Positions 52,798-61,790 of a stretch of DNA of 64,000 bases are shown piece after piece. This DNA comes from Actinomadura geliboluensis. GTDB lineage: Bacteria > Actinomycetota > Actinomycetes > Streptosporangiales > Streptosporangiaceae. Where the stretch lies: the NCBI RefSeq assembly GCF_005889745.1, contig NZ_VCKZ01000001.1, positions 38,944 to 102,943 on the forward strand, given 5' to 3'. Made by a program: the position numbers and the translations under genes. Below the pieces are notes generated by a model. The model did not search any database. It saw nothing but the letters and a program-made list of their open reading frames with translations, and was not told the DNA's origin. Each line of letters opens with the position of its first letter. Position 1 is the stretch's first letter.

Positions 52798-55208
52798 CCG
52801 GGAGAGACGGTCATGGCCGCGGTTTCAGGTGACTGGATCATCTGCAGGGCGAGCTGGGCCGGGCTGAGCCTCGTGGTGCCGTCCGGCTTGAACCTGCCGT
52901 CGAGTGCCCCGGCGATGGCCGTCGCCAGGGCCGATTCGCCGTCGTTGAAGTCGATGACGGTGGCTCCCGCACCGTCGGCCGACCGGTAGGGGACCCTGAC
53001 CCACACCGGGGGCGCCAACGCCTGGCCCGCCTTGAGGTCGTCGATGTCAACCAGGGTGCGCAGGCTGACCCAGTCGCCTTCGACGCCCGCGCCCTTGCGC
53101 CTCTGGAAGCCGATGTGCAGGCCCTGCATCGGCTCATGCAGGACGATCCTGGCGGGCAGGCCGTCGAACAGGCACAGCAGGACGTCGGGGGCGATCCGGT
53201 CGCACCGCAGCACCTCCCCGGCCGCCGGAGCGGAGCCGTCGGCCTGCTCGGCGGAGACGCTCACCCGCATCTCCGGGTACGCGGAGACCAGTTGCGAGCG
53301 GATCAGAATCCCGGACCGGGGAAGTCCGCAGGTCCGCTGCAGGTAGGTGTCGCGCAGCTTCTCCAGCGCCTCGCAGTCGAGGCGCGAGCGCTTAGCCGCG
53401 GCGAAAACGCCGTTGAGCAGGTGGTCCACCCATGCGGAGTCGACCTGGAAGACGCGGACGCTCTCTGCCGGCAGCATCTCCGCGTGCGGCACGAGGTGGT
53501 CGAACGGTACCTGCTCCAGGCGGCGCAGCCGGTCCAGCCACTGGACGATCGTCGATTCGTCGGGGTCGGTGCTCCCGGCGGCCCCGGCGTCGCCGCCGTC
53601 CGGCTCACCGGCCGCCGCGGGCGCCGGGGCCGGGGCCGTGACCTGCGCGGCGAGGTCGCCCAGGACCGAGTCGTCAGCGGCCAGGAACGCGCTCATCAAC
53701 CCGGTCATGGGCGGTGCGGCGGCCGAGCCGAGGTCGCCCTCGCGGAGCACCGCGACCAGGTCGGCTTCGGTTCCCGCGCCGGGTCCGGGCTCGTCGCGGG
53801 CCGCGCCGGCACCGGCCGGGCCGCCCGCGCCCGAGGCGTCCGCGGCCAGGACGGCGGCGTGGTACTGCGCCGGCTCACCGTCCACGACCACGCTCCGGAA
53901 CGCCGCGCGCCAGGCGTCGCCGGCCTGCCCGAACAGCGAGACGACCGCCTCCCGCAGGTCCGCACCGTCCCCGTCGGCCCCCTCTGCCGCCGCCGCGGGG
54001 ATCTGGGGCGCGATGATGCGGCACGCCTCCGCGAGGCGGGCGTGCGCGCGGTCGAGGTAGGCGGCCAGCGCCGCGGCGACGTCCTGGTCGGCCAGGACGA
54101 GTCCGCGGCCCAGGGCGTGCGCGGCCGGGTAGCCGAGGTCGTCGACGCCGTACTCGGTGTCGGCGGGGGACGGACCGGTCACCTCGTAGGGCACCAGAGG
54201 CCCCCGGTACCAGGCGAAATCCCCCGGCTTCCCGCTGTCGTGGGCGACCGGGACGAAGCCGTTGGCAAGCCTGTACCGGGTGTGCTCGGTGTATTCGCCG
54301 GTGCGAGTCGTCTCCGGTTGCGGCAGGCGCAGCAGGAGCCGCCGCGAGTTGTCCGTCGCGCCGGTCGGCATCGCCGACGCGAGCAGTTGCTCGCGCAGTC
54401 CCGAGAAGCTCGCATGCCCGCCCGGCCCGGACGTGAAGGTCCACGAGTACAGCGACAGGAGCCGGATGTCTCGGGTGAGCGTGCTCGGGTCGGCGAACCG
54501 TCCGGTGTGCCCTTCGAGCGAGACCAGGTGCGCGACGTAGGGGCCTCCCGTCCTGGACGGGAGGCGGTTGGCCGTGATGAACGAGTACTCGGCCGCCCGC
54601 CTGGTCGCGTCGTCCCCCGTCTCGCCCGGCAGGGTGCCGCGGACGTGGGCCAGGTGCGCGACCTCGGTCGCGCGCGGGGCGACCGCGCGGAAGGTCTCCC
54701 TGGTGACGCGGATGGTGCGGACCGGTTGGGCCCGCTCGTCCTCGGTGAGTCGCGGGGAGAACTCCGGCACGGTCACGTCCGCGGCGTCGACCAGCAGTTC
54801 CCCCGCCGTGCCCGCGGTGGTCAAGCCGGCCGCCTCCGGGTCGTCGACGATCTCGCCGCGGGTGAACAGCAGGAGCGCCAGCCAGGGGCGCTTCCGGTCC
54901 TCCTCCTCGCCGGCCTTCCAGTCCAGCCGGTTCTCCCAGGGCAGTACGCGCCGTTCGAAGGCGATGTGCGGCAGGACGGTGTCCAGCGGGCCGCCGGAGC
55001 CGGTCGGCGGGTAGGCGCCGTGGACCTCCTGCTCCCCCAGGTGCAGGCGCAGGCCCGCCACCTCGATCCGCTGGGTGACGGGCACCGGCGGCGGCTCGCC
55101 GTCGAGCGGCAGGTCGTCCGGCAGCGTCTGGGCGACGGTGATGGTGTAGGCGCCCCGGCCGATGGAGGGCGCCAGGTTGTCGGCGAACGTCAGAGGACGC
55201 GTGGTCAT
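52794..55208 (-). CDS. 804-aa protein of an uncharacterised family (second gene of the DUF6603 operon)
   Basis: A soluble protein with an N-terminal beta-rich region (AYTITVAQTLPDDLPLDGEP, then TQRIEVAGLRLHLGEQEVHG), a middle helical part, an Ala/Gly/Pro-rich linker at about 520-600, and a C-terminal domain. That domain has the pattern ESVRVFQVDSAWVDHLLNG and SGILIRSQLVSAYPEMRVSV, which I associate with large hypothetical proteins of unknown role. No enzyme motif, signal or membrane helix. Start ATG 55208 overlaps the DUF6603 stop and its stop overlaps the next TTG, so the genes are made in fixed proportion. Confidence 0.85.
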   Translation of the reverse strand: MTTRPLTFADNLAPSIGRGAYTITVAQTLPDDLPLDGEPPPVPVTQRIEVAGLRLHLGEQEVHGAYPPTGSGGPLDTVLPHIAFERRVLPWENRLDWKAGEEEDRKRPWLALLLFTRGEIVDDPEAAGLTTAGTAGELLVDAADVTVPEFSPRLTEDERAQPVRTIRVTRETFRAVAPRATEVAHLAHVRGTLPGETGDDATRRAAEYSFITANRLPSRTGGPYVAHLVSLEGHTGRFADPSTLTRDIRLLSLYSWTFTSGPGGHASFSGLREQLLASAMPTGATDNSRRLLLRLPQPETTRTGEYTEHTRYRLANGFVPVAHDSGKPGDFAWYRGPLVPYEVTGPSPADTEYGVDDLGYPAAHALGRGLVLADQDVAAALAAYLDRAHARLAEACRIIAPQIPAAAAEGADGDGADLREAVVSLFGQAGDAWRAAFRSVVVDGEPAQYHAAVLAADASGAGGPAGAGAARDEPGPGAGTEADLVAVLREGDLGSAAAPPMTGLMSAFLAADDSVLGDLAAQVTAPAPAPAAAGEPDGGDAGAAGSTDPDESTIVQWLDRLRRLEQVPFDHLVPHAEMLPAESVRVFQVDSAWVDHLLNGVFAAAKRSRLDCEALEKLRDTYLQRTCGLPRSGILIRSQLVSAYPEMRVSVSAEQADGSAPAAGEVLRCDRIAPDVLLCLFDGLPARIVLHEPMQGLHIGFQRRKGAGVEGDWVSLRTLVDIDDLKAGQALAPPVWVRVPYRSADGAGATVIDFNDGESALATAIAGALDGRFKPDGTTRLSPAQLALQMIQSPETAAMTVSPG

Positions 55209-58200
55209 CGCTGGACCTCCAGCAGTCCCAGTCCGGTGAGCACCTTGCCCATCTCCTCGAACGCGGTCTCGCGGGGGACTCCCGGGCCGCCCGGCGCAGT
55301 GCACTCGGACGTGGCGTGCCGGAGCGGATTGACCTGTCCCGTCCACGGCCGCTCCCGGATCGCCTCGATGGACGTGTCGACCTTGCGGCCGACCAGTTGC
55401 GGGGCCGGAATCCGCACTTCGAGACCGGTCGCGTAAACCTCGGTGGGGCGCGTCGCAACGTCCTCGGGGCGCGGCGGCGCGTCCAGTACCTTGCCCCACA
55501 GCGCGTTGGGCACGGCCGAGTACTGGGGGACGACGATCCAGTCGTCAGCACCTGTGTACGCCTCGCCGTCGTCCCGGTATCCGCCGTGCGTGTTCTTCAC
55601 GACCGACACGTTGTGGACGGAGCGCTTCGACGGCTCCCCCGTGTAGCGCATGGGCCGCACGTCGAGCTGCGTCTTGCGGCGGCGCTTGACGCCGCCGACC
55701 TCCGGCTCGTCCTCGAGTGTCTGCCGCTCGGAGTTGTAGCCGACCTCCGTGGCGGGGATCGCGGTGCGGGTCGTGAACGCGAACCCGTCCGTGGAGACGA
55801 TCCAGCTCCCCGGCACCGCCTTCTTCATCATGACCGGATCGGTGAGCAGGCCGTCCAGCACCGACAGGGTCAACGGCGCCTCGGGCAGCTGCCTGCTCTG
55901 GAACTCCTTCCACGCCAGCCGCCGCGAGCGCGGGTCCGCGTCGGCGCCGAAGCCGATGCTCACCGAGAACGGGCCCGCCTTCAGGTGCGCGCGCCCGCCG
56001 GCGGGCGGCCCCCACACCTGCAGCGTGGCCTTGATCTCCACCCGGACCGTCACGCTGAACAACCAGCAGTCCAGGGTGTAGGACGCGCCGACGGTGACGC
56101 CGATGTCGGCGCGGAAGTACAGGGGCGCCCACCACACGATGACGTTGAAATGGGCCACCAGCCAGGCGCGCAGGCCCCCGGCGTCGTAGCTGATCTCCAG
56201 CCGGCCGCCGACCATGCCCGCCTCGGGAGTGACGGCGACGTACAGTTCGCCCTTGACGGCGACCGCGGAACTCGGCGACCAGCTCAGCCCCACCCGCGGC
56301 ACCGCCGGATAGTGGTCGGGCTTGCCGAAGGCGGGATGGTAGCCGCCGACCGTGGCCACGAAGTCGCCCTCATGCACGCTGCCGGGGAACCACACGCACA
56401 GGGCCGCGCCGCCGGTCAGCTTGCAGTCCTCGTGGAAGATCCAGGAGTTGGCGCCCAGCGCCGCCGTCAGCGAGAACTGCCGCTTCGCGTGCTCGTACAG
56501 GGCCCGGAACCCCAGCTCGATGTGGGCGATGCGGGGCGTCTTCTCAGCCTCGGTCGAGCCCGTGGGGAAGTCGGCCGACATCGTCCCGAGCAGTGCCACC
56601 AGGAAGTCCCGGTCGCCGAACTGGACGATCAGCAGCCCCGTCAGGTCCACCGTCTCGGCGACCGAGGCGCTCACACCCGCCGCCAGCCACAGGACGCCGG
56701 CGGCCGGTGACACCACGGCGTCGGCGCCGCCGGTGACCTTCTCCAGCACCTCGGTGGGGCTGATCGGCTGGTCGGGTTCGGCCCCCGTCAGCTGCCCCAG
56801 GTCGCCCAAGGCCCGCACGAACGGGAACTGGGCCACCTCGTCGGCCTCGGGCAGAGTGAGCCGGCTGTTGTAACCGAAGCCCAACGCCAGCCCGGTGAAC
56901 ACGACGGGCGGCGGCCCACCGATCTTTCCCTCCAACGCGCCGAAGACGAACAGCGAGGTGTAGGCGGGGTGCTGCTTCGTCTTCTTGACGCGGGCGTAGG
57001 ACCCCACGGCCATGAGCCCCCATTTGGCGGCCTTGACCATGATCAGCCCGTCGTAGGCGAACTCGTACTCGGCGTCAGGAGGACGGGACGCGAGCATCCC
57101 CAGCACCTGCAGCGGATCCCGCGCGTACGCCACGCCGAGGCCGCGCAGCACCACCCGGACGACGGGGTCCTCGGTCAGCTCGATCTCCATGCCGAGGCCG
57201 GTCGCCTGCAGCTCGAAGCCGGCCGCCACGAACCCCGCGTCCAGGCCCACGACGAGCCTCGCCGCCCGCCCCTCGACCGCGGGCACCAGCCGGACCTTGA
57301 CCTGCCGCAGATGCAGCGTCCCCAGTGCCCGCTCGACCTTCTGCACCGCCTGCGCGTCATCGCCGGGCTCGTCCCGCTTCCCGTCACCGGTCTGCTTCCC
57401 GTCACCGGTTTGCCGCGACTGCTTGGAAGCGGGTTCGCGCACCGGCATCTTGTGGGTCTTGTCCCCGATCGTCACCCACGCGACCAGAGTGCTGCCCGCC
57501 GCCAGGTCTCCGGTGTCCGGCAGCGGCGCCGCCGCCTTGCCCAAGGCGCCGTTGAGCGCCTTGATCCGGTCCACCCTCAGGTCCTGGGAGGCGTAAACGG
57601 CCTGGAGGCCGATCTGGAGATCGCTGTCGGCGGGGATCTGCCCGCGCAGCAGATCCAGCTCGGAAAGCCGCGTCTTGGAGCCGAACGGCACCATCGCCGA
57701 GGCCACGACGGGCCGGCTCTTCTCCTCGCCCTCCTTGGGCAGCACTGCCGCGGCCCACGCCACCGTCCCTTTCTTCGTCCCGGCCGGATAGACGACGATG
57801 CGGTGCTTGCCCGCCTCCGGAACGTCGTAGCGCAGGACGATGCCGGTGAACGACGGAAGGAACGTCAGCGACCGCGCCTCAGTGAATCCGAGCGCGTACA
57901 GCGCCTCGGCCACCGAGATCGGGGCGGACGACGCCACGGTGAACTCGAAGCTCTTGGCGGTGGCCTTGGAGTCCAGCTCGGCGCTGGCCTTGGAGTCCCC
58001 CTTGGAAGTCGCCTTGGAATCCGTCTTGCCAGTGGCTTTGGAATCCGACTTGGCGGTGGCCTTGGAGTCCAGCTCGGCGGTGGCCGTCAGCGTCCTCTCG
58101 CTGGAGACCTGGAACTCCGCGGAAACGGACAAGCGGCGCCGCGTCCCGCCGTCCATCATCCGCGTCTCGAGGTCGAGGGTCACCGTCTTCAGGACGTCCG

Positions 58201-58579
58201 CCAGGAACGCGAACTTCTCCGTCCCGGCCAGCGACAGGCTCACCACGACCCCGGCGACCGGGTCGCCGGCCTTGGGTTCATCGCTCGCGGCGACGAACCG
58301 GACGGTCACCTTCAATTCCGTGCCGGCGACCGTGCCACTCAGCGACAGATCCGCCAATTTCTTGGTGCTCACCGATATCTCGACGAGCTTTGTCGTCCTG
58401 GCAAGCTCGGTTGCCCACTCCTTGAGGGGGCTCAGATCTATGGCGACCCGAACCTCCCCCAGGTCGCAGGGAAGCCCCGCGGGGATCTCCAGCCCGTCCG
58501 GCGTACTGAGCCGCTTCAGCCACGTCTGGAGACTTCCCATGGTCATCGTCGTCGATGACCGGGCCAATGTCTGGGTCAC
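55205..58579 (-). CDS. 1124-aa DUF6603-like protein (first gene of the operon)
   Basis: A giant protein dominated by alternating hydrophobic/polar strands. Residues about 540-900 show the DUF6603 pattern: GALEGKIGGPPPVVFTGLAL, then GFGYNSRLTLPEADEVAQFPF, GTMSADFPTG-type turns and a run of amphipathic strands ending VRVEIKATLQVWGPP. A low-complexity repeat (DSKATAK, six copies) at residues 169-210 separates an N-terminal domain. The C-terminus holds a distinct region (MRYTGEPSKRSVHNVSVV). No signal peptide. It starts at GTG 58579 after AGGAATTCC. The beta content suggests a large barrel or sheet scaffold; function unknown. Confidence 0.82.
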   Translation of the reverse strand: MTQTLARSSTTMTMGSLQTWLKRLSTPDGLEIPAGLPCDLGEVRVAIDLSPLKEWATELARTTKLVEISVSTKKLADLSLSGTVAGTELKVTVRFVAASDEPKAGDPVAGVVVSLSLAGTEKFAFLADVLKTVTLDLETRMMDGGTRRRLSVSAEFQVSSERTLTATAELDSKATAKSDSKATGKTDSKATSKGDSKASAELDSKATAKSFEFTVASSAPISVAEALYALGFTEARSLTFLPSFTGIVLRYDVPEAGKHRIVVYPAGTKKGTVAWAAAVLPKEGEEKSRPVVASAMVPFGSKTRLSELDLLRGQIPADSDLQIGLQAVYASQDLRVDRIKALNGALGKAAAPLPDTGDLAAGSTLVAWVTIGDKTHKMPVREPASKQSRQTGDGKQTGDGKRDEPGDDAQAVQKVERALGTLHLRQVKVRLVPAVEGRAARLVVGLDAGFVAAGFELQATGLGMEIELTEDPVVRVVLRGLGVAYARDPLQVLGMLASRPPDAEYEFAYDGLIMVKAAKWGLMAVGSYARVKKTKQHPAYTSLFVFGALEGKIGGPPPVVFTGLALGFGYNSRLTLPEADEVAQFPFVRALGDLGQLTGAEPDQPISPTEVLEKVTGGADAVVSPAAGVLWLAAGVSASVAETVDLTGLLIVQFGDRDFLVALLGTMSADFPTGSTEAEKTPRIAHIELGFRALYEHAKRQFSLTAALGANSWIFHEDCKLTGGAALCVWFPGSVHEGDFVATVGGYHPAFGKPDHYPAVPRVGLSWSPSSAVAVKGELYVAVTPEAGMVGGRLEISYDAGGLRAWLVAHFNVIVWWAPLYFRADIGVTVGASYTLDCWLFSVTVRVEIKATLQVWGPPAGGRAHLKAGPFSVSIGFGADADPRSRRLAWKEFQSRQLPEAPLTLSVLDGLLTDPVMMKKAVPGSWIVSTDGFAFTTRTAIPATEVGYNSERQTLEDEPEVGGVKRRRKTQLDVRPMRYTGEPSKRSVHNVSVVKNTHGGYRDDGEAYTGADDWIVVPQYSAVPNALWGKVLDAPPRPEDVATRPTEVYATGLEVRIPAPQLVGRKVDTSIEAIRERPWTGQVNPLRHATSECTAPGGPGVPRETAFEEMGKVLTGLGLLEVQR
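57950..58078 (-). repeat. tandem DSKATAK-type repeat inside the DUF6603-like gene
   Basis: Six imperfect units encode DSKATAK, DSKATGK, DSKATSK, DSKASAE and variants. At the DNA level copies of CTTGGAGTCC-like units recur every 18-30 bases. The segment is a charged, flexible linker and a likely site of copy-number variation between strains. Confidence 0.85.
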
Positions 58580-59074
58580 GGAATTCCTATGGTCGTCCGC
58601 CTAGATGCTTCGTACAGGGCTGCGCGCAGGACACTCCCGCGCGTCACTCGGGATGGAACTCGTGCGGCGCGAGCGTGCAGATCTGTTTCGCGGTGCTCGG
58701 CGCCGTCCTTCACCTGGGGTACCTGTGGATGTACCGCCTTCGATGCACGCGGCCCCCGTTGGTTCCCGCAGGTTCGGCGCCGTTCTTCGCGCCGTCCGCC
58801 GTACAGGCCCACGGCATACGTAGAACCCTCGCGCAGCTCCGCCACCGGCATAGACCCGCAACCCTCCGCATCGTCACGTCTCAGCCAGCGATCGCCATGC
58901 CCGGCCACCACGCTTCGCATGCGACCGGTAACTCTAAGCATTCCAGAAGGTGGTCATAGCTTTTCCGCGCGAGGCACCACCCCTCACCAGGGAAAACGCA
59001 GCAGGCTGCGGCTTCCCCGGCCGCAGGGGCGCTCGGGGCCGGCGTTGATGTGCTCACTGGTCGCGGATGCCGAG
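58580..59074 (+). other. non-coding region upstream of the DUF6603 operon (495 bp)
   Basis: No gene is supported on either strand; ORFs here are low-complexity Arg/Pro frames. The left end must contain the minus-strand operon promoter, and an AGGAATTCC ribosome binding region precedes the GTG. The right end passes into the truncated transposase. Confidence 0.5.
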
Positions 59075-59351
59075 ATCGCTGCACCCCCGCCGAGCGGCGG
59101 CCCTTCTTCTCGAACCGGGTGTCGTCGATCGCGAGCACCCCGCCGGCGTCACCGAGCCGCTCGGCGACCTGGGCCCGCAGCGCGTCACGCACCGCATCGA
59201 CGTCCCATTTCGCGTGCCGTCCAAAGAACGGCGCCACCAGCGCGAACAGCTCACCGAACGCGCCCGCCCACGCGGCCGGATCGATCGCTTCCGCAGTGGG
59301 CGGCACGAGTTCAGACCCGTCGCGGGTGAACACCATCGCGCGCAGGCTCAA
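59075..59351 (-). mobile_element. IS701-family transposase fragment
   Basis: A minus-strand frame encodes AWAGAFGELFALVAPFFGRH, WDVDAVRDALRAQVAERLGD, then GGVLAIDDTRFEKKGRRSAGVQR, the N-terminal part of an IS701-type DDE transposase including the first catalytic Asp region. Right after GVQR the frame becomes unrelated. The rest of the transposase and both terminal repeats are missing. It marks an old insertion between the DUF6603 operon and the carotenoid cluster. Confidence 0.8.
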
Positions 59352-59453
59352 CCGCCCGTCCCGCTCCAGCCGTGCTGTGACGAGGTGATGCCGGGCCCTT
59401 TATGTTGGGTGGTAGGGCCTGACGGACAGCCTGGAGCCGAGGAGATGGGGCCG

Positions 59454-59750
59454 GTGAGCGGGACGATGCACCAGGTCTGGATCGAGGCTGGCGGGGGCCA
59501 TGACCTGGTCCGCGCCGATGCGATCGTGATGCTCCGGCTGGACGGGACCGGAAGGCTGACCGCGCAACTGCGCGACGACGCCAAGGTCAGTGTGACCCTG
59601 CTGGAAGGCTCATCCGGCGCCCGCCCGCCCGACGACTTCCACCGCCGGCTGATCCAGACCGTCGCCGAGCTCGCCGACTCCAGCGGCGCACAACTCGTGC
59701 GCGCACGACACGAGGGAGGCGTCTGGAGCTGGACCAGCGACCCCCTCTAG
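59454..59750 (+). CDS. 98-aa small protein of unknown function
   Basis: A short soluble protein (HQVWIEAGGGHDLVRADAIV, then VMLRLDGTGRLTAQLRDD, DDFHRRLIQTVAELADSSGA, ending GGVWSWTSDPL) with an alpha/beta pattern: three strands, one helix and a final strand. GTG 59454 follows GGAG; the ATG at 59445 overlaps that site and is less likely. It does not belong to a family I can name. It stands alone beside the transposase scar. Confidence 0.65.
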   Translation: MSGTMHQVWIEAGGGHDLVRADAIVMLRLDGTGRLTAQLRDDAKVSVTLLEGSSGARPPDDFHRRLIQTVAELADSSGAQLVRARHEGGVWSWTSDPL

Positions 59751-60270
59751 GGACATGTCGCGTGTAGCCTGCCGCGGGGTTCGCACACCCGTCCCTCCGC
59801 CGTCGAGCCGTGGCTGCGCCACGTGACCTCGTCACCGACGTCGGGATCGTCGTCGCGCTTCCTGTTCATCGGCTGGCGGTACCCGCCATCTTGCCGGGCA
59901 GTCCCGATCGCGGCGATGCGGCGCCCCAGGCCACGTCAAAATCCGGTCACCGTGCGCTTGTGCGCGCCGGAGCCCGGGTAGGCACCGTCCGACCGACGGG
60001 CGAGGCTATGGCCATTCCGGAACGGCGCAGGCCACAGACCGTGGGATCTGTGCCTGGTGATGGGGGCCGGCGGTTGTATCGGGGACACCGGTCACTGGGT
60101 GCGATGCATGGCCCGTTCGGCGCGGCGGCTACGCGATCAGCCCTGGGCCGGACGGGTGGGGATCGTCGAGGTCGACGGAACCTACGGACGGCAATGGAGG
60201 AGACTGTGCGCCGCGAACCGTTCTCGAGCGCCGCTCGGCCAGAGCGCGGCGGCTCGCCGCGGTCGCGTTG
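59751..60270 (+). other. non-coding stretch (520 bp)
   Basis: ORFs in several frames (including a 394-codon antisense frame over the desaturase) show no domains or ribosome binding sites. The region should contain the promoter of the carotenoid desaturase gene. No operator-like palindrome stands out. Confidence 0.45.
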
Positions 60271-61740
60271 ATGGCGGTGACCGGCCCGGTCGTCGTGGTG
60301 GGCGCGGGACTGTCCGGCCTGTCCGCGGCGATCCATCTGGCGGCCCGGGGACGTGAGGTGGTGGTGGTCGAGGCCCGGGACGCGCCCGGCGGCTGCTGCG
60401 GCTCGGCGAGCCTCGGGCCCTACCGGTTCGACACCGGCCCTTCTGTGCTGACCATGCCGGACGTCCTCGCCGACACGCTCGGCGCCGCCGGTGAGGACAT
60501 CGAGGACTCGCTGCCGCTCCGCCGTCTGGACCCGTTCTACCGGATGACCTTCCACGACGGCTCGCACCTGGACGTAGTGGCCGGTGAGCAGGAGATGGCC
60601 GACAACGTACGGGCCCTGTGCGGACCGCAGGAGGCCGCTCGATACGTGCGGTTCCGGCGGCGGCTCGGCGCGATGTTCGACGCGGAGTGGTCGTCGTTCA
60701 TCGACGCGGACATGACCCGGCTGCGCGCCATGGCCCGTCCCGCCGCGCTGCTGAAGCTGGCGGCGGCGGGGGGATTCCGCCGCATGGACAGGTTCGTGTC
60801 CGCGCAGTTGACCGACGAGCGGCTCGTCAGGGCGCACACCTTCCAGGCGCTGTACGTCGGGTTGGCCCCGGACAAGGCACTGGCCATCTACTCCGCCGTT
60901 TCCCATATGGACACCGTCGGCGGCGTCTACTTCCCGGTCGAAGGCGGTATGCGCGCCATCCCGGAAGCCCTGGCCTGTGCGGCAGGGAAGGCCGGCGCCC
61001 AGCTCAGGTTCGGTGTACGCGCGGAGCGCGTCGAGACCGGTCCGTCCGGGGTGTCGGCGGTCCGCCTCGACACCGGGGAGCACATCACCACCGGCCACGC
61101 CGTGATCGCCTGCGATCTGGTGCGCGCCCATACCGGCCTGCTCCCGGAGGCGGCGGGCGACTGGCGGCTGCGGCGGCCGCGCTACTCACCGTCCTGCCTG
61201 GTCATGCACTTCGGTCTCGACCACCGGCCGCCGGGTCGGGCCCACCACACGCTGCATTTCGGCCGGGAGTGGGAGGCGACGTTCGCCGCGCTGGCGTCCG
61301 GACGTCCGCAGGCCGACCCGAGCCTGCTGGTCACCTGCCCCAGCGGCGACGCCTCCGCAGCACCTGACGGGCATGCGACGCTGAGCGTGCTGGAGCCCGC
61401 TCCCAACCTGGCCTCCGGAGCGGATTGGGAGCATCTCACGCCGAGGCTGGAGCGGCGGATGCTGAGCCGCCTCGCCGATCTGGGCTACGGTGACCTGTCC
61501 GCGGCACCGAGGGTCACCTTCGATCCACCGGCCTGGGCACGCCTCGGCCACTCGGCCGGCACTCCCTTCGCCCTGGACCACCGCTTCCGGCAGACGGCGT
61601 GGCTCCGGCCCTCGGGCCGTAGCCGCCGCGTTCCCGGCCTGCATTTCGCCGGGATGTACACCGCTCCGGGGGTGGGCATCCCACCTGCCCTGATCTCCGG
61701 GAGGCTGGCCGCCGCGCGGATACTGGAGGGCTGCCGGTGA
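60271..61740 (+). CDS. crtI: CrtI/CrtN-type carotenoid desaturase (phytoene desaturase family)
   Basis: A 489-aa FAD-dependent desaturase/isomerase. The N-terminal dinucleotide-binding motif VVVGAGLSGLSAAIHLAARG leads to the acidic VVVVEARDAPGG. The middle segment has GPYRFDTGPSVLTMPDVL, typical of bacterial CrtI, and the C-terminal signature GLHFAGMYTAPGVGIPPALISGRLAA. It introduces double bases into phytoene or a related C40/C30 chain; which steps it performs cannot be told. ATG 60271 or GTG 60277 could be the start. The neighbouring CrtA-like, acyltransferase and glycosyltransferase genes place it in a carotenoid cluster. Confidence 0.9.
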   Translation: MAVTGPVVVVGAGLSGLSAAIHLAARGREVVVVEARDAPGGCCGSASLGPYRFDTGPSVLTMPDVLADTLGAAGEDIEDSLPLRRLDPFYRMTFHDGSHLDVVAGEQEMADNVRALCGPQEAARYVRFRRRLGAMFDAEWSSFIDADMTRLRAMARPAALLKLAAAGGFRRMDRFVSAQLTDERLVRAHTFQALYVGLAPDKALAIYSAVSHMDTVGGVYFPVEGGMRAIPEALACAAGKAGAQLRFGVRAERVETGPSGVSAVRLDTGEHITTGHAVIACDLVRAHTGLLPEAAGDWRLRRPRYSPSCLVMHFGLDHRPPGRAHHTLHFGREWEATFAALASGRPQADPSLLVTCPSGDASAAPDGHATLSVLEPAPNLASGADWEHLTPRLERRMLSRLADLGYGDLSAAPRVTFDPPAWARLGHSAGTPFALDHRFRQTAWLRPSGRSRRVPGLHFAGMYTAPGVGIPPALISGRLAAARILEGCR

Positions 61741-61790
61741 GAGAGCCGCGCCCAGGACGTCCCGCACGGGAGCGCAGCCGGACGACGGGC

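Noticed and set aside
52797..58600. Possible phage tail or contractile injection identity for the giant-protein operon
   Set aside because: No sheath, tube, baseplate, spike or AAA+ ATPase motifs are visible in or next to the four genes, so the label would rest on size alone.
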